DNA of 64,000 nt from Dyadobacter sp. CY347 (GTDB lineage: Bacteria > Bacteroidota > Bacteroidia > Cytophagales > Spirosomataceae). The notes under the pieces were generated by a model. It made no database searches, was not told the origin of the DNA, and saw only the letters and a program-made list of their open reading frames with translations. This document shows positions 25,358 to 34,451 of this stretch, piece by piece (the stretch's first letter is position 1; each line of letters begins with the position of its first letter). The position numbers were made by a program, and so were the translations under genes. Where the stretch lies: NCBI RefSeq assembly GCF_021502655.1, contig NZ_JAKFFT010000004.1:1116001-1180000 (forward strand). Reading direction: 5' to 3'.

Positions 25358-26074
25358 ATGAGTTCAATCACTACGCTTACTTTATTTCGGTTTCATAAAT
25401 CACGGTCTAAAATGTGGGCTTTCGGGCAAATGCAGTTTGCACATGCTTATATCAGCAAAACGCCCGGGTTGCAATTTTATAAACTCATGGGCAGCGGTCG
25501 CGAGCCGGGTTTTAGCCCATTGCCCGACTGGGGTGTATATGCCATGTTGGGTGTCTGGGACAACGAGCAATGCGCTGATCACTTTTTTAAGGATGCTGAA
25601 ATTTATAAGCGATACCAGGCGCACAGCAGCGAGCAGTGGACCATCTACATGAAACCCACACAAGCCAAGGGCCTTTGGTCGGGCCGTAATCCATTTACCC
25701 CTTCAACAGATCTGGATGATGACAATCCGCTTATTGCAGTAATTACGCGTGCAACCATTAAGGCGGGTAAACTGATAAAATTTTGGGACTATGTGCCTAC
25801 GTCCCAGCGGCCTATTGTGCAAGGTTGTAAAGGGTTGATTTATACCAAAGGAATTGGCGAAGCACCCCTGGTTCAGATGGCCACTTTCAGTGTATGGGAA
25901 AATATAGATGCGCTGAAAAACTATGCCTACAATAGCCCCGAACATCAGGAGGCCATCCGGAAAACCCGAAAAATAGATTGGTACAAAGAAGAATTATTTG
26001 CGCGTTTTCAGCCTTACCGCTCCGTAGGAACCTGGGGTGGTGAAAATGTTTTGGCTCCCTATTTAAACCACTGA
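25358..26074 (+). CDS. Spheroidene monooxygenase (CrtA)-like protein
   Basis: A 238-residue protein from ATG 25358 (MSSITTLTLFRFHKSRSKMW). It resembles the CrtA-type spheroidene monooxygenase family: MWAFGQMQF near the start, then YAMLGVWDN, MATFSVWEN and the C-terminal tryptophan/tyrosine-rich part (KIDWYKEELFARF). In purple bacteria CrtA inserts a keto group into acyclic carotenoids with heme. It sits convergent to and 66 bases from the cruF-like gene of the carotenoid cluster, so a late carotenoid oxidation role is likely. Its 5' flank is a field of gene scraps, so its original promoter may be altered. Confidence 0.7.
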   Translation: MSSITTLTLFRFHKSRSKMWAFGQMQFAHAYISKTPGLQFYKLMGSGREPGFSPLPDWGVYAMLGVWDNEQCADHFFKDAEIYKRYQAHSSEQWTIYMKPTQAKGLWSGRNPFTPSTDLDDDNPLIAVITRATIKAGKLIKFWDYVPTSQRPIVQGCKGLIYTKGIGEAPLVQMATFSVWENIDALKNYAYNSPEHQEAIRKTRKIDWYKEELFARFQPYRSVGTWGGENVLAPYLNH

Positions 26075-26140
26075 CGCTTTGCTGAATGCGCAGACTTTCG
26101 CTGTGTATAGCTGCTAAAATTGGGCACGTCTGTTTCGTAG

Positions 26141-26794
26141 TTATTTGTTGATCAAATAGAAGAAGACGAAAAATAGAGCTTGGGAAGCAAAGTGATGTAA
26201 CGGCAGCGGATACTTTGCTTGAGGTACGAAATTTTTTACCAGCAACTGCATTGCTAATGATACCACAAACCAGTCTATGTAGTTGCGTAACGGTGCATAA
26301 CCTGCATTCCAATGCCAGTAATCGAATACTGAGGCCACAGGTTCAATAAAGAAATCGAGCGCAACCATTAGCGCAGCTCCGCAAACAGGTGCGATCCATT
26401 GGTTAGGTATAAAACGCTTTGCGATAGTGGCTGTTATAAAAGTAAGCACAACCCAGTTGATGCCAATCAGCAAGGGAACGTTAGCCAATTTTGGCCCCAT
26501 ATTTTCACCGTACCGATAGTCTCCAAAAAGCAAGCCGGTGTTTACGCCAATCATTTCAACGCCCATACCGGTGATGTAAACAAGCGACCAGATTAGGATG
26601 CCTGGCCAAACATTTTTAAGAGGAAAATTCCAGTACAAAAGTCCCAGGCCAAGCAGCAGGTTGAATGGTGTTTTTGGCAAAAACCAAGCTCCATAACCCA
26701 GCCATATGCCTATCATGCCTGAAATGGTTACCAGCCATATTGCAAATATGGAAGTGTTGCTTTTGACAGCCGAAAATGATAGTTCATTATTCAT
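26141..26794 (-). CDS. CruF-like carotenoid biosynthesis membrane protein
   Basis: A 217-residue polytopic protein from ATG 26794, which overlaps the crtI stop codon in an ATGA junction; a longer frame into crtI is a shadow. About seven hydrophobic helices, with GLLFGDYRYGENMGPKLANV, LDFFIEPVASVFDYWHW and an NYIDWF loop near the end, match the carotenoid 1',2'-hydratase CruF family (PF04240 type). The expected reaction is hydration of the terminal double bond of an acyclic or monocyclic carotenoid such as gamma-carotene. Translationally coupled with crtI. Confidence 0.8.
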   Translation of the reverse strand: MNNELSFSAVKSNTSIFAIWLVTISGMIGIWLGYGAWFLPKTPFNLLLGLGLLYWNFPLKNVWPGILIWSLVYITGMGVEMIGVNTGLLFGDYRYGENMGPKLANVPLLIGINWVVLTFITATIAKRFIPNQWIAPVCGAALMVALDFFIEPVASVFDYWHWNAGYAPLRNYIDWFVVSLAMQLLVKNFVPQAKYPLPLHHFASQALFFVFFYLINK

Positions 26795-28260
26795 AAAGCC
26801 GAAATGATGAGCTTTGAAGTAATCTTTGCAGAATGCATGCACAAAGGAATACCGCCACCGGGGTGAACGGATCCTCCGCAAAAATACAGTTGTTTTATTT
26901 TGTTTGAAAAATTGGGGTGTCTTAGGAAGGCCGCAAGTTTAGAATTGCTTGCCGCACCATACAATGCGCCACGGTAACTGCTTGTTCGTTTTTCAATAAG
27001 CGGTGGTGTTAGCACATCTTCTGCCATGATGAGCGCTGCAATGTCGGTGCCGAGCAGGCGGTTTAATTTGCTGATGATATTTTCGCGCGCCTGTGCCACC
27101 AATGCCTCCCAGTTTTGACCATAATCTCCCGGGGCATTAATCATCACAAACCAATTTTCGCATCCCGGAGGTGCGTCACCCGGAGTTTCTTTACTGGTTA
27201 CGTTGATATAAACCGTAGGATCATTAAAAAGCGTTTTATGTTCGAACAAATGCGCAAACTCCTGCTGATAATCGCTGCTGAAAAATATGTTGTGCAAGTC
27301 CAATTGATCAAACGTACCGCGAATGCCCCAATAAAATATCACAGCTGAACTTGATCGTTCCTGCCTGAGCGTGCGCTCGGGGTGCGGTTGTGATGGCAAC
27401 AGTTTTTTGTAGGTAGAAAATATGTCCATGTTTGAGACAATGCTATCTGCAAAATGCTCGTTGCTTGCCGTTTTAACCCCGACGGCCTTATTCTTCTCAA
27501 CCAGTATCTGTTCTATTTTTTGATTAAAATGAAATCGTATGCCTTGCCGAAGTGCCAGTTGATACAGACTGTTAGTGATACTGTGCATACCACCCTTTGG
27601 ATAATAAGCGCCCAGGTAAAGTTCGAGATGTGGAATCATACTCATGATACCCGGTGTGAGATACGGTGATGAGCCATTATAAGTAGCATAGCGGTTAAAT
27701 AACTGAACCAGATGCGGCTCACCGATGGCTGCTTCATTAAGCGCATCCATACTAGTGCCCAAATTCATTTCCGATAGGTGAGCCAGGGCCTTGAGGGTAT
27801 CCACAGAAAGATAAGTACCCATTTTATGCAACGATTTCTCGATGAATAAAGACGCGGTAAGCTCATATTTCTTCTGGCCGTTTTTCAAATAAGATAATAT
27901 CGTTGTGGCTTCGATACCAAATTTGGCTGCGGCCTCTTTTGCAAAAACTTCGCGATCGGCATCAGCAGTAAAGCGCATGCCATCTTCCCAAAAATAGTTG
28001 CAAACCGACTTCATGCGGTGATACTGAAAAAAGTCAGTGGGTTGTTCATCAAACAGTTCGAAAAGCTCAGTAATAAGTTGCGGCATGGTGAAGAGCGAAG
28101 GCCCGGCATCAAAACGGTAGCCGTTTATTTCGAAAGCATGTAGTTTGCCACCGGGATAATCATTGCTCTCAAATACATCCACTTCAATGCCTGCAGCCCG
28201 CAGGTGCAGTGCAGTAGCAATGCCGGCAATACCTGAACCAATAATAATTGCTGATGGCAT
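26791..28260 (-). CDS. crtI: Phytoene desaturase
   Basis: A 489-residue FAD-dependent amine-oxidase-type protein. The dinucleotide motif IIGSGIAGIATALHLRAAG is at residues ~5-23, followed by YPGGKLHAFEINGYRFDAGP, typical of CrtI. The C-terminal FAD signature is YFCGGSVHPGGGIPLCMHSA. It should desaturate phytoene stepwise to lycopene at the membrane. It lies two bases downstream of crtB and overlaps the cruF-like gene by four bases, clearly one operon. Intact and of normal length. Confidence 0.92.
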   Translation of the reverse strand: MPSAIIIGSGIAGIATALHLRAAGIEVDVFESNDYPGGKLHAFEINGYRFDAGPSLFTMPQLITELFELFDEQPTDFFQYHRMKSVCNYFWEDGMRFTADADREVFAKEAAAKFGIEATTILSYLKNGQKKYELTASLFIEKSLHKMGTYLSVDTLKALAHLSEMNLGTSMDALNEAAIGEPHLVQLFNRYATYNGSSPYLTPGIMSMIPHLELYLGAYYPKGGMHSITNSLYQLALRQGIRFHFNQKIEQILVEKNKAVGVKTASNEHFADSIVSNMDIFSTYKKLLPSQPHPERTLRQERSSSAVIFYWGIRGTFDQLDLHNIFFSSDYQQEFAHLFEHKTLFNDPTVYINVTSKETPGDAPPGCENWFVMINAPGDYGQNWEALVAQARENIISKLNRLLGTDIAALIMAEDVLTPPLIEKRTSSYRGALYGAASNSKLAAFLRHPNFSNKIKQLYFCGGSVHPGGGIPLCMHSAKITSKLIISAL

Positions 28261-28262
28261 TT

Positions 28263-29099
28263 TTAAAGCATGTTCAATTGATGTCTTAACAATGAGCGCA
28301 GCATAAGCCCGATTTTATTATGGTTAGGGATCCTGATCCTGGCATCCATTACTTTTTCGGCCGGGGTCTGACTGATCCGAAGGAAAAGTTTTTGATAGTA
28401 ATAATATGCCAAATATACACCACGCCTGGACGATGCAGGCAGTTTTTTTATACCAATCAATGCCTGCTCAAAATCCTGTTGGATCTGTTGTTGGATAATA
28501 TCTTTGTCCGTACTTGTAAAATGTGTGAAATTGATGCCTGGGAAATAACTACGTCCCAGGTCTTGATAATCAGCTTTTAAGTCACGCAGAAAATTGACTT
28601 TCTGAAATGCGGCGCCCAGTTTCATAGCATAATACCTTAGGTCTTCATATTGCGCTGTGTCCCCTTCGGTGAAGACACGCAGGCACATCAGGCCAACCAC
28701 TTCGGCCGAGCCCAGTACATATTCCTGAAAACTATCTGGACTATGCTGCTTCTGTCCAAGGTCCATTTCCATACTTTTTAGAAATGTGTCAATCAATGAC
28801 CACTCGATGCCATACTGGTTTACAACATGCTGAAAGCTATTTAAAATTGGATTGATACTGATACCAGCAGCAATCGCTTCGGCGGTATCTTGCCTGATCT
28901 TCGCCATTAAACCGTGCTTGTCATAGCCGTGAAAACTATCGACGATCTCGTCGGCCAGGCGGACAAATCCGTAGATGCTGTAAATCGGGGCGTGAAATTT
29001 AGGTTGTAAAAAGTGGATCCCGAGCGAAAAAGAAGTGCTGTACAGCTGCGTGGTTTTTTTGCTGCAACTTACCGACAATTGATCATATAAAGCCTTCAT
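28263..29099 (-). CDS. crtB: Phytoene synthase
   Basis: A 278-residue trans-isoprenyl diphosphate synthase. The first aspartate-rich motif is at ~50-54 (ADEIVDSF, after YGFVRL) and the second at ~173-177 (LRDLKADYQD), the magnesium-diphosphate sites. The YSTSFSLGI start is typical of the family. It should condense two geranylgeranyl diphosphates to phytoene. First gene of the crtB-crtI-cruF run; 12 bases separate it from the LytTR regulator upstream, so the regulator may be co-transcribed. Confidence 0.92.
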   Translation of the reverse strand: MKALYDQLSVSCSKKTTQLYSTSFSLGIHFLQPKFHAPIYSIYGFVRLADEIVDSFHGYDKHGLMAKIRQDTAEAIAAGISINPILNSFQHVVNQYGIEWSLIDTFLKSMEMDLGQKQHSPDSFQEYVLGSAEVVGLMCLRVFTEGDTAQYEDLRYYAMKLGAAFQKVNFLRDLKADYQDLGRSYFPGINFTHFTSTDKDIIQQQIQQDFEQALIGIKKLPASSRRGVYLAYYYYQKLFLRISQTPAEKVMDARIRIPNHNKIGLMLRSLLRHQLNML

Positions 29100-29111
29100 G
29101 GCATTTCAGTT

Positions 29112-29876
29112 TTAATTATCAAGCCAGTTTTTGAAGTCATGGCTTCTGTATTTGCTCACGAAAACTTCTTGGTCAAAAGCGGGTTTAAGGAAGACCTGCA
29201 GGCGGGAGCTCAGCAGCGTTTTGACTTTTTGTATTGACTCGATCCGGGCAATGACTTTGCGGTTGATCCTGAAAAACAGGGCCGGGTCAAGGGCGTCTTC
29301 AAGGCTTTCCAGGTTGCTGTCCATCAGGTATTTTCTTCCGTCAGTACTCACCATAAATACCACCTTATCGTCGGCATAGAAATAGGCAACTTCATCTACA
29401 TTTTTATAATGAATGGTATCAGCAAACCTAACCAGAAACCTGGACTTGTATTTTTTTGAGAGTTGCAGCAAAGTGGATCTTAACTTTTCGATGTCTGATG
29501 CAGAGATGTTTCTGTTGTCATGGTTCAAGCTGTGGTATTTGTCCAAAGCTCTTGTCAAATCACCTTTGTCCAAGGGTTTGAGCAGGTAATCAATACTATT
29601 TAACTTGAAGGCCTGCAATGCATACTGATCGTAGGCAGTGGTAAAAATAACAGGACTTTTCAGGGTAACGTGCTCAAAAAGATCAAAGCACAGCCCATCG
29701 GCCAGATGGATATCGAGCAGCAGTAAGTCGGGCTCGGAGTTTTGATTGAGCCAGGTGATCGCTTCTTCTACTGAGTCCAGGATATCAGCAACCTGGATGT
29801 CCGGATCATATTCGGTCAGGAGCTGTGAAGCCCTTTTGGCAGAAAGCAGTTCGTCTTCTAAAATAAGTACTTTCAT
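29112..29876 (-). CDS. LytTR-type response regulator
   Basis: A 254-residue regulator. The receiver domain (~1-120) has acidic residues at 7-8 (LEDEL), phospho-acceptor Asp ~55 in LLLLDIHLADG and Lys in YLLKPLDKGD. The LytTR DNA-binding domain (~145-254) ends with FVSKYRSHDFKNWLDN. It forms a two-component pair with the kinase gene just upstream (53 bases) and is 12 bases ahead of crtB, which suggests it belongs to the same transcript as the carotenoid genes and may regulate them. A 3' scrap of a close paralogue lies at 21188. Confidence 0.9.
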   Translation of the reverse strand: MKVLILEDELLSAKRASQLLTEYDPDIQVADILDSVEEAITWLNQNSEPDLLLLDIHLADGLCFDLFEHVTLKSPVIFTTAYDQYALQAFKLNSIDYLLKPLDKGDLTRALDKYHSLNHDNRNISASDIEKLRSTLLQLSKKYKSRFLVRFADTIHYKNVDEVAYFYADDKVVFMVSTDGRKYLMDSNLESLEDALDPALFFRINRKVIARIESIQKVKTLLSSRLQVFLKPAFDQEVFVSKYRSHDFKNWLDN

Positions 29877-29929
29877 AACAGGTGGGTAGGATGTGGGTAT
29901 TGCTCAAAAAGAACTATTTGACATAAATA

Positions 29930-30964
29930 TCAGGGCTCTGCTTTGAGATGTATCAGCGGGATTGTTACGCTAAAAGATTGCTCTGTGTGCTGGATACTCA
30001 CGCCCTGATGCCCGAGAAAATCATATCTTTTTGCGATGTTGGTCAGGCCTAAACGGGTTGAATGGTCGTCGTCTACTTTCTTCTTTTGCAGGTTATTTCT
30101 GATGGTAATGGATTCATTGTCCAGACACAAAATTTCGATATGTAGCGGTTTGCTTTTGGAAACAATGTTATGTTTGACCGCATTTTCAACCAACATTTGT
30201 AGCGAAACCGGGAGAATATATGCCGACAGGCAGCCCTCGGAAATATTAATATCAATACTCAACCCGGAATCAAAACGCGTTTTGAGCAGATACAGATAGG
30301 AATGAATAAAGCCGATCTCCTCTCGCAGATGGATAAGCTCCTTTTCATCACTTTTAAGGATATAGCGATAGACATTTGAAAATTGCTTTACAAACTCAAT
30401 CGAGGCATGAGTGTCCTGACCAATCAACGCCGTAAGCACACTCAGGTTATTAAATAAAAAATGCGGATTTACCTGATTTCTGAGTGATTGTAGCTGGGCC
30501 TGGCTGCTTATCCGCTTGTATGTTTCAAGTTGCTGGTGGCTTAATTCCAGCTGCTGCATGTAAAGAAAAATGACGTGAATTGTATTCAGGAACAAATTGA
30601 TCCGGAAGCAGAACATTACCAATAATTTCATCGGCAACACCCACTGCTGCCAGTCTTTGGATAAAGCATAGCTGGCCGTCGGAAGGCCCAGTAACAACGC
30701 AGCAAGCGCTGTAATGAGCAAACTACCAGAAAAATTATAGATAATTCTAAGCCAGAATGGTTTGATTTCACGCTTGGATAGCCAGTTGTCCCAAAGGCGG
30801 TTGCCTTCCCAAATAGCGGCTGTAACGGCAAGGAAAAGCAGAAATATGATCCATTTGTCGGCTCCGACGTGATAGTAGTCAAATGTTTCTATCAGCAGGG
30901 TATTCAGAAACGAATACGCGCCGAGCAAGAACATGAAAACGTATCGAAACCTCAGTTGGAACAT
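29930..30964 (-). CDS. LytS/YehU-like sensor histidine kinase
   Basis: A 344-residue kinase with four predicted membrane helices in residues ~5-135, then a coiled region and a His_kinase domain. The phospho-accepting His ~168 is in LRNQVNPHFLFNNLSVLTAL, a hallmark of LytS-type kinases. The ATPase N box is LVENAVKHNI and the C-terminal LGLTNIAKRYDFLGH is typical. It should phosphorylate the LytTR regulator next to it. No periplasmic sensor domain, so the signal is probably sensed within the membrane. Confidence 0.9.
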   Translation of the reverse strand: MFQLRFRYVFMFLLGAYSFLNTLLIETFDYYHVGADKWIIFLLFLAVTAAIWEGNRLWDNWLSKREIKPFWLRIIYNFSGSLLITALAALLLGLPTASYALSKDWQQWVLPMKLLVMFCFRINLFLNTIHVIFLYMQQLELSHQQLETYKRISSQAQLQSLRNQVNPHFLFNNLSVLTALIGQDTHASIEFVKQFSNVYRYILKSDEKELIHLREEIGFIHSYLYLLKTRFDSGLSIDINISEGCLSAYILPVSLQMLVENAVKHNIVSKSKPLHIEILCLDNESITIRNNLQKKKVDDDHSTRLGLTNIAKRYDFLGHQGVSIQHTEQSFSVTIPLIHLKAEP

Positions 30965-31003
30965 AATATTCGTTAATTAAGCACGAAAGGAAAGGTTGGC
31001 AAA

Positions 31004-31108
31004 TTAGCGCAAAAGGGCATTGGTAAGCAATGCCTGGTTGGCTGGCGCCAGGAGTTCGGTTGCAATTAGGCAGGTTTTTAAAGTTTGGTGTCTTGCCATT
31101 GTTTTCAT
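31004..31108 (-). pseudogene. Mini-ORF carrying a FAS1-domain scrap
   Basis: A 34-codon minus-strand frame, ATG 31108 to TAA 31004. Its second half reads ELLAPANQALLTNALL, the same stretch as TLLAPANRALLTSVLL in the FAS1 gene at 21334, while the first 14 residues look unrelated. The rest of a FAS1 domain is missing. It lies in the 344-base gap 30965-31308, which holds nothing else I can identify. Either a decayed FAS1 gene or a chance-preserved short peptide. Confidence 0.45.
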
Positions 31109-31308
31109 GATCTTAAAATGTTGAAATTGTGAAAGAATATCAAACACTTGTTAAATCAACCCCAAGAAAAGCTAATTCTGTTCACCTAAGGGAGCCACTG
31201 GTCAATGGTAGGGCGTGAAAGAGTCAAAAATAAAGGTGAATGGTATTTCTGGAGTCCTATTCACGTGAATGACTTAGTATATTTAACGAATCCGCAAACC
31301 TGTTAAAA

Positions 31309-31662
31309 ATGGAAACAAATACCCGCGAGAAGCACGAGCAAATTCAATACATCGAATTCCTTACTCAGGACATCCCACGCATTAGACAGTTTTACACTGA
31401 AAGTTTCGGATGGATTTTTAAGGATTACGGGCCCAACTATTGTGCTTTCGAAGGCGATTTTGTGGATGGCGGTTTCACTACCGGCACACCTGTCAAGGGC
31501 AGTATTCTTGTTATTCTCTACTCTGAAAGTATAGAAGCGACCAGGGCCAAAGTCCTGGCTGCGGGCGGCGCCATTGTCAAAGATATCTTTGAATTTCCCG
31601 GAGGCCGGCGCTTTCATTTTCTAGATCCGGACCAAAACGAGCTCTCTGTTTGGGGCCGCTGA
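31309..31662 (+). CDS. VOC-family (glyoxalase/dioxygenase fold) protein
   Basis: A 117-residue single VOC unit pair: start QIQYIEFLTQDIPRIRQFYT, then ESFGWIFKDYG, middle SILVILYSE and end FHFLDPDQNELSVWGR, where the penultimate Glu is a usual metal ligand. Proteins of this type bind a divalent metal and act in methylglyoxal, antibiotic or lyase chemistry, but the substrate cannot be read from sequence. A lone gene on the plus strand; a promoter in the preceding gap is likely but not identified. Confidence 0.8.
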   Translation: METNTREKHEQIQYIEFLTQDIPRIRQFYTESFGWIFKDYGPNYCAFEGDFVDGGFTTGTPVKGSILVILYSESIEATRAKVLAAGGAIVKDIFEFPGGRRFHFLDPDQNELSVWGR

Positions 31663-31803
31663 CCTAGGACACTGTATTTTGGTCGTCTGAAATATTACGT
31701 GAAGGCAGTAAATGATTTTGACAAATCAACACTCGTCGCAAGAATTGCGTATTTAATCTTGAAATTTACATATATGTCTAATCGCGTATTTAGATCCATC
31801 AAG

Positions 31804-32679
31804 ATGAAACGACTCATTTATTTTGTTTTAGTCATTTTGTTCATTGCTTCCTGCAATCGAGTTGAAAAACCTGGCAGCCAGGTAGTAACACCTGTTAAAT
31901 ATGGGTCAAATCATGGAAAATATGTAACAATACACGATACGAAAATCTATTACGAGGAATATGGTAAAGGAATTCCGTTGCTACTCTTGCACCAAGGGCT
32001 GGGCTCGATCGAAAACCTAGCGGGCATCATTCCCGAACTCTCAAAACATTATAGGGTTATAGCGCCGGATGCGCCGGGACACGGCCGCTCCGAGCATGCC
32101 GACAGCTTAAGTGGTGAACTAATGGCAGAATATTGCTCGCAGCTGATTGACCATTTGAAGCTAGACAGTGCTTATGTGATGGGTTGGAGCACGGGCGGAA
32201 ACACTGCATTGCTGCTTGCAGCCAACAGACCTGACAAAATTAAGAAAGTTGTGAGCGGTGCTTCAAACTCTAAAGCCAGTGGAATAAGTGATGAAGCCCG
32301 CGGTTTGTTAAAGGAATATACCGTTGAAGCGGTAAAAGAGGATAAGGATTGGTTAGAAAACTATCAGCGGATGAATCCCGAACCTGAAAAATGGATCAAG
32401 TTTTGGGAAGACAATCAAAAGACTTGGGAAAGGGAAATCAAAATTCCAGATGACAAGATCGCCAGCATCAGTGTACCGGTGTTATTGATTCGTGGTGACA
32501 GGGACATGATCAAACTGGGCCATACGATAGCGATTTTTGAAGCACTTCGCTATGGACAATTATGTGTTTATCCTAATGTAGGGCATGAAATGCCGGACGA
32601 AAAAGGCGAAATGCTATGCAGGATAGCCGTTGAATTTTTAAGTGACAAAGCCGTATTAAATAACACCAAAACCAAATAA
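31804..32679 (+). CDS. Alpha/beta-hydrolase lipoprotein
   Basis: About 291 residues from ATG 31804, chosen because it gives a lipoprotein signal (LVILFIASC lipobox); a longer frame from 31699 adds 35 residues that hide this signal. It is an alpha/beta-hydrolase: oxyanion loop LLLHQGLGS, PGHGRSEHAD, nucleophile in GWSTGGN, acid in IRGDRD and catalytic His in VGHEMP. Likely an esterase or peptidase-like hydrolase anchored in the periplasm. Complete. Substrate unknown. Confidence 0.85.
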   Translation: MKRLIYFVLVILFIASCNRVEKPGSQVVTPVKYGSNHGKYVTIHDTKIYYEEYGKGIPLLLLHQGLGSIENLAGIIPELSKHYRVIAPDAPGHGRSEHADSLSGELMAEYCSQLIDHLKLDSAYVMGWSTGGNTALLLAANRPDKIKKVVSGASNSKASGISDEARGLLKEYTVEAVKEDKDWLENYQRMNPEPEKWIKFWEDNQKTWEREIKIPDDKIASISVPVLLIRGDRDMIKLGHTIAIFEALRYGQLCVYPNVGHEMPDEKGEMLCRIAVEFLSDKAVLNNTKTK

Positions 32680-32796
32680 TAACACTGGCTGCCGGTTAAG
32701 GAATATTAGCCTTTGGAACGAAGAGTTGTTTCCTCGTTTCACAGCCTGCATGTTTTAACTGAATTAGACCACCTTTTTGTTCATCCTGGCTTTGTA

Positions 32797-33315
32797 TTAA
32801 TTAACTACCTGCCAGGTTGAATATTTTTTTGGCTTGGCACCGATATGCTGCTCAAAAACTCTTGAGAAATGGCTCAGATTAGTAAACCCCATCTGATAAC
32901 CCACCTCAGAAACTGTTAGCCGTTTCTCCCTGAGCAACTGAGCCGCTTTATGCATTCGTCCCGACTGATAGTATTCGAAAACCCCTTTGCCAAATGTCTG
33001 CTTAAAAATCTTTCGTAGCTTGGGTTCACTCATGCCTGCTTTCCTGGCCAGCACCGCAATATTTGGTGATTGATCGAAATTGGATTGTAAATAGGCCTTC
33101 ACCGCGTAAATGGCTTTAATGTCCTTGATATGCATAGCGCTAACAGGCACAGCTTCACGCTGGGTCAGTATGGTAAATATGTGGCATAATAGTTCTTCAC
33201 ATTTCAATTTATAATATAGATTTTCGATGTTTTCCGGCACAGGCTGATGCAAGAAATCGCTGGCACATTTAATTATTTCGAGGGATACACCGGTCTCAAA
33301 CACGAAATTTTGCAC
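32797..33315 (-). pseudogene. 5'-truncated AraC-family regulator
   Basis: The C-terminal ~145 residues are a normal AraC end: NIAVLARKAGMSEPKLRKIF, then SEVGYQMGFTNLSHFSRVFE and the final AKPKKYSTWQ. Only the region downstream of about base 33240 (PVPENIENLYYKLKCEELL) is family-like. The 25 residues in front are simply the antisense of the truncated monooxygenase gene, so the original N-terminal half (about 150 residues) is lost. A 172-residue protein with the DNA-binding domain could still be made, without its sensor. The junction is shared with the divergent gene at 33247. Confidence 0.7.
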
Positions 33316-34089
33316 CGTGGGCCACTCCGTGATTTACTCATCGCATCCCTGAATGAGAACACGGTTGTTTGGAATTCGAAATTTACCGAACTAAAACAAA
33401 ACGGCAGTGGCTGGGATCTGGTTTTCGAAAACGGAACTACTGCGTATGCGGACCTGGTAATTGGATCAGATGGGGCAAACTCCAAGGTCAGGAAATATAT
33501 CACAGATATTGAACGCACCTACTCGGGTCTCACGATTGTTGAAGGCAACATTTACAACGCGGCTGTTAATGCACCGCATTTGTGGGCGCTAATCAGTGGA
33601 GGAAAGATTTTTGCACATTGGAACAGTAAGACAATTTTGCTGAGCGCAAAAGGGGAAGGCTCCCTTTCATTTTATACGATCACGGAAGAGCCGGATGAAT
33701 GGACGAAAACTTCCCGCATTGATTTTTCAAACAAGGAGGCTGTGTTTACTTGGTTCAAACAGCGGTTTTCCGATTGGAGCAATGATTGGCATGAAATATT
33801 CTCGACAGATGAATCCTATTTTGTTTCACGGCCACAATATTACTTTTCGCAAGATCAATCGTGGCAGACAATCGCAAACTTAACGATGATCGGTGATGCG
33901 GCTCATCAGACGCCGCCTTCCGGAGACGGAGTAAATCAGGCAATGCTGGATGCTTTGGAGCTTTACGAAGCGCTTTTCTCAGAAGAATTTACAACAGTGC
34001 ATGAAGCGCTTGCATCGTTTGAAGAAAAGATGCTTGCCAGGACCTCAGTGGCAACGGAAGAAGCATTAGCGCTAAATTGGAATGGCTAA
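33247..34089 (+). pseudogene. FAD monooxygenase (TetX-like) lacking its FAD-binding N-terminus
   Basis: The 280-residue frame matches TetX/PHBH-type flavin monooxygenases from their residue ~110 onward: HRGPLRDLLIASLNENTVVW, ADLVIGSDGANSKVRKYITD and the second FAD motif MIGDAAHQTPPSGDGVNQAM. The N-terminal ~100 residues with the GxGxxG dinucleotide fold are missing, and the C-terminal end is also shortened after EEALALNW. The start ATG lies at the junction with the AraC remnant of the opposite strand. Without the FAD fold it should be inactive. Family sure; the two-sided truncation is inferred from family layout. Confidence 0.7.
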
Positions 34090-34105
34090 TGCTAGCCATT
34101 CCCAC

Positions 34106-34429
34106 TTATCCTGTGACTTTCAACGACTGTATCAATTCATCAACTATTTCCAAATGATAACTCAATACAATAGGGCTTCCGGGAAAATTTCCCGAAGTTT
34201 CTGCTTTTAAAAGGCTCTCATTGTCTTTTTCTTCAAAGCCGACAGGCTTTATGATAGCCTTGTAGCGCTCGTTGGAATCGGCAATCCAACGTTCTATTTC
34301 TTTTCTCCCATTGTGCGTTTTTCCTTCATCGAAAACTACGGCTGTTTCAGAAAAACAATTGGCGTATGCAACGCTATCAAAGTTGTTTTGCGTTTCTACT
34401 AAATCGGATACTACTTTCGGTAAGTTCAT
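34106..34429 (-). CDS. SnoaL/NTF2-like small protein
   Basis: About 107 residues from ATG 34429 (MNLPKVVSDLVETQNNFD); a longer frame runs back into the SDR gene and is a shadow. The pattern AYANCFSETAVVFDEGKTHN and IERWIADSNERYKAIIKPVG is that of NTF2-like (SnoaL) cone-shaped proteins that act as small hydrolases, isomerases or binding proteins. It follows the SDR gene by 22 bases on the same strand, so the two form an operon under the divergent HxlR gene. Confidence 0.75.
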   Translation of the reverse strand: MNLPKVVSDLVETQNNFDSVAYANCFSETAVVFDEGKTHNGRKEIERWIADSNERYKAIIKPVGFEEKDNESLLKAETSGNFPGSPIVLSYHLEIVDELIQSLKVTG

Positions 34430-34451
34430 TTCTGTGTTTTTTTTGAGGTTG

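Noticed and set aside
25189..25371. A 60-codon minus-strand frame (MIELIRNDKVTNQEIDS)
   Set aside because: Reads fairly protein-like, but it overlaps the SDR scrap and the start of the CrtA-like gene and matches no family I know; left out as unsupported, possibly another fossil.
33247..34089. Calling the monooxygenase a functional tetracycline-inactivating TetX
   Set aside because: The FAD-binding N-terminus is missing and the family includes many non-TetX enzymes.
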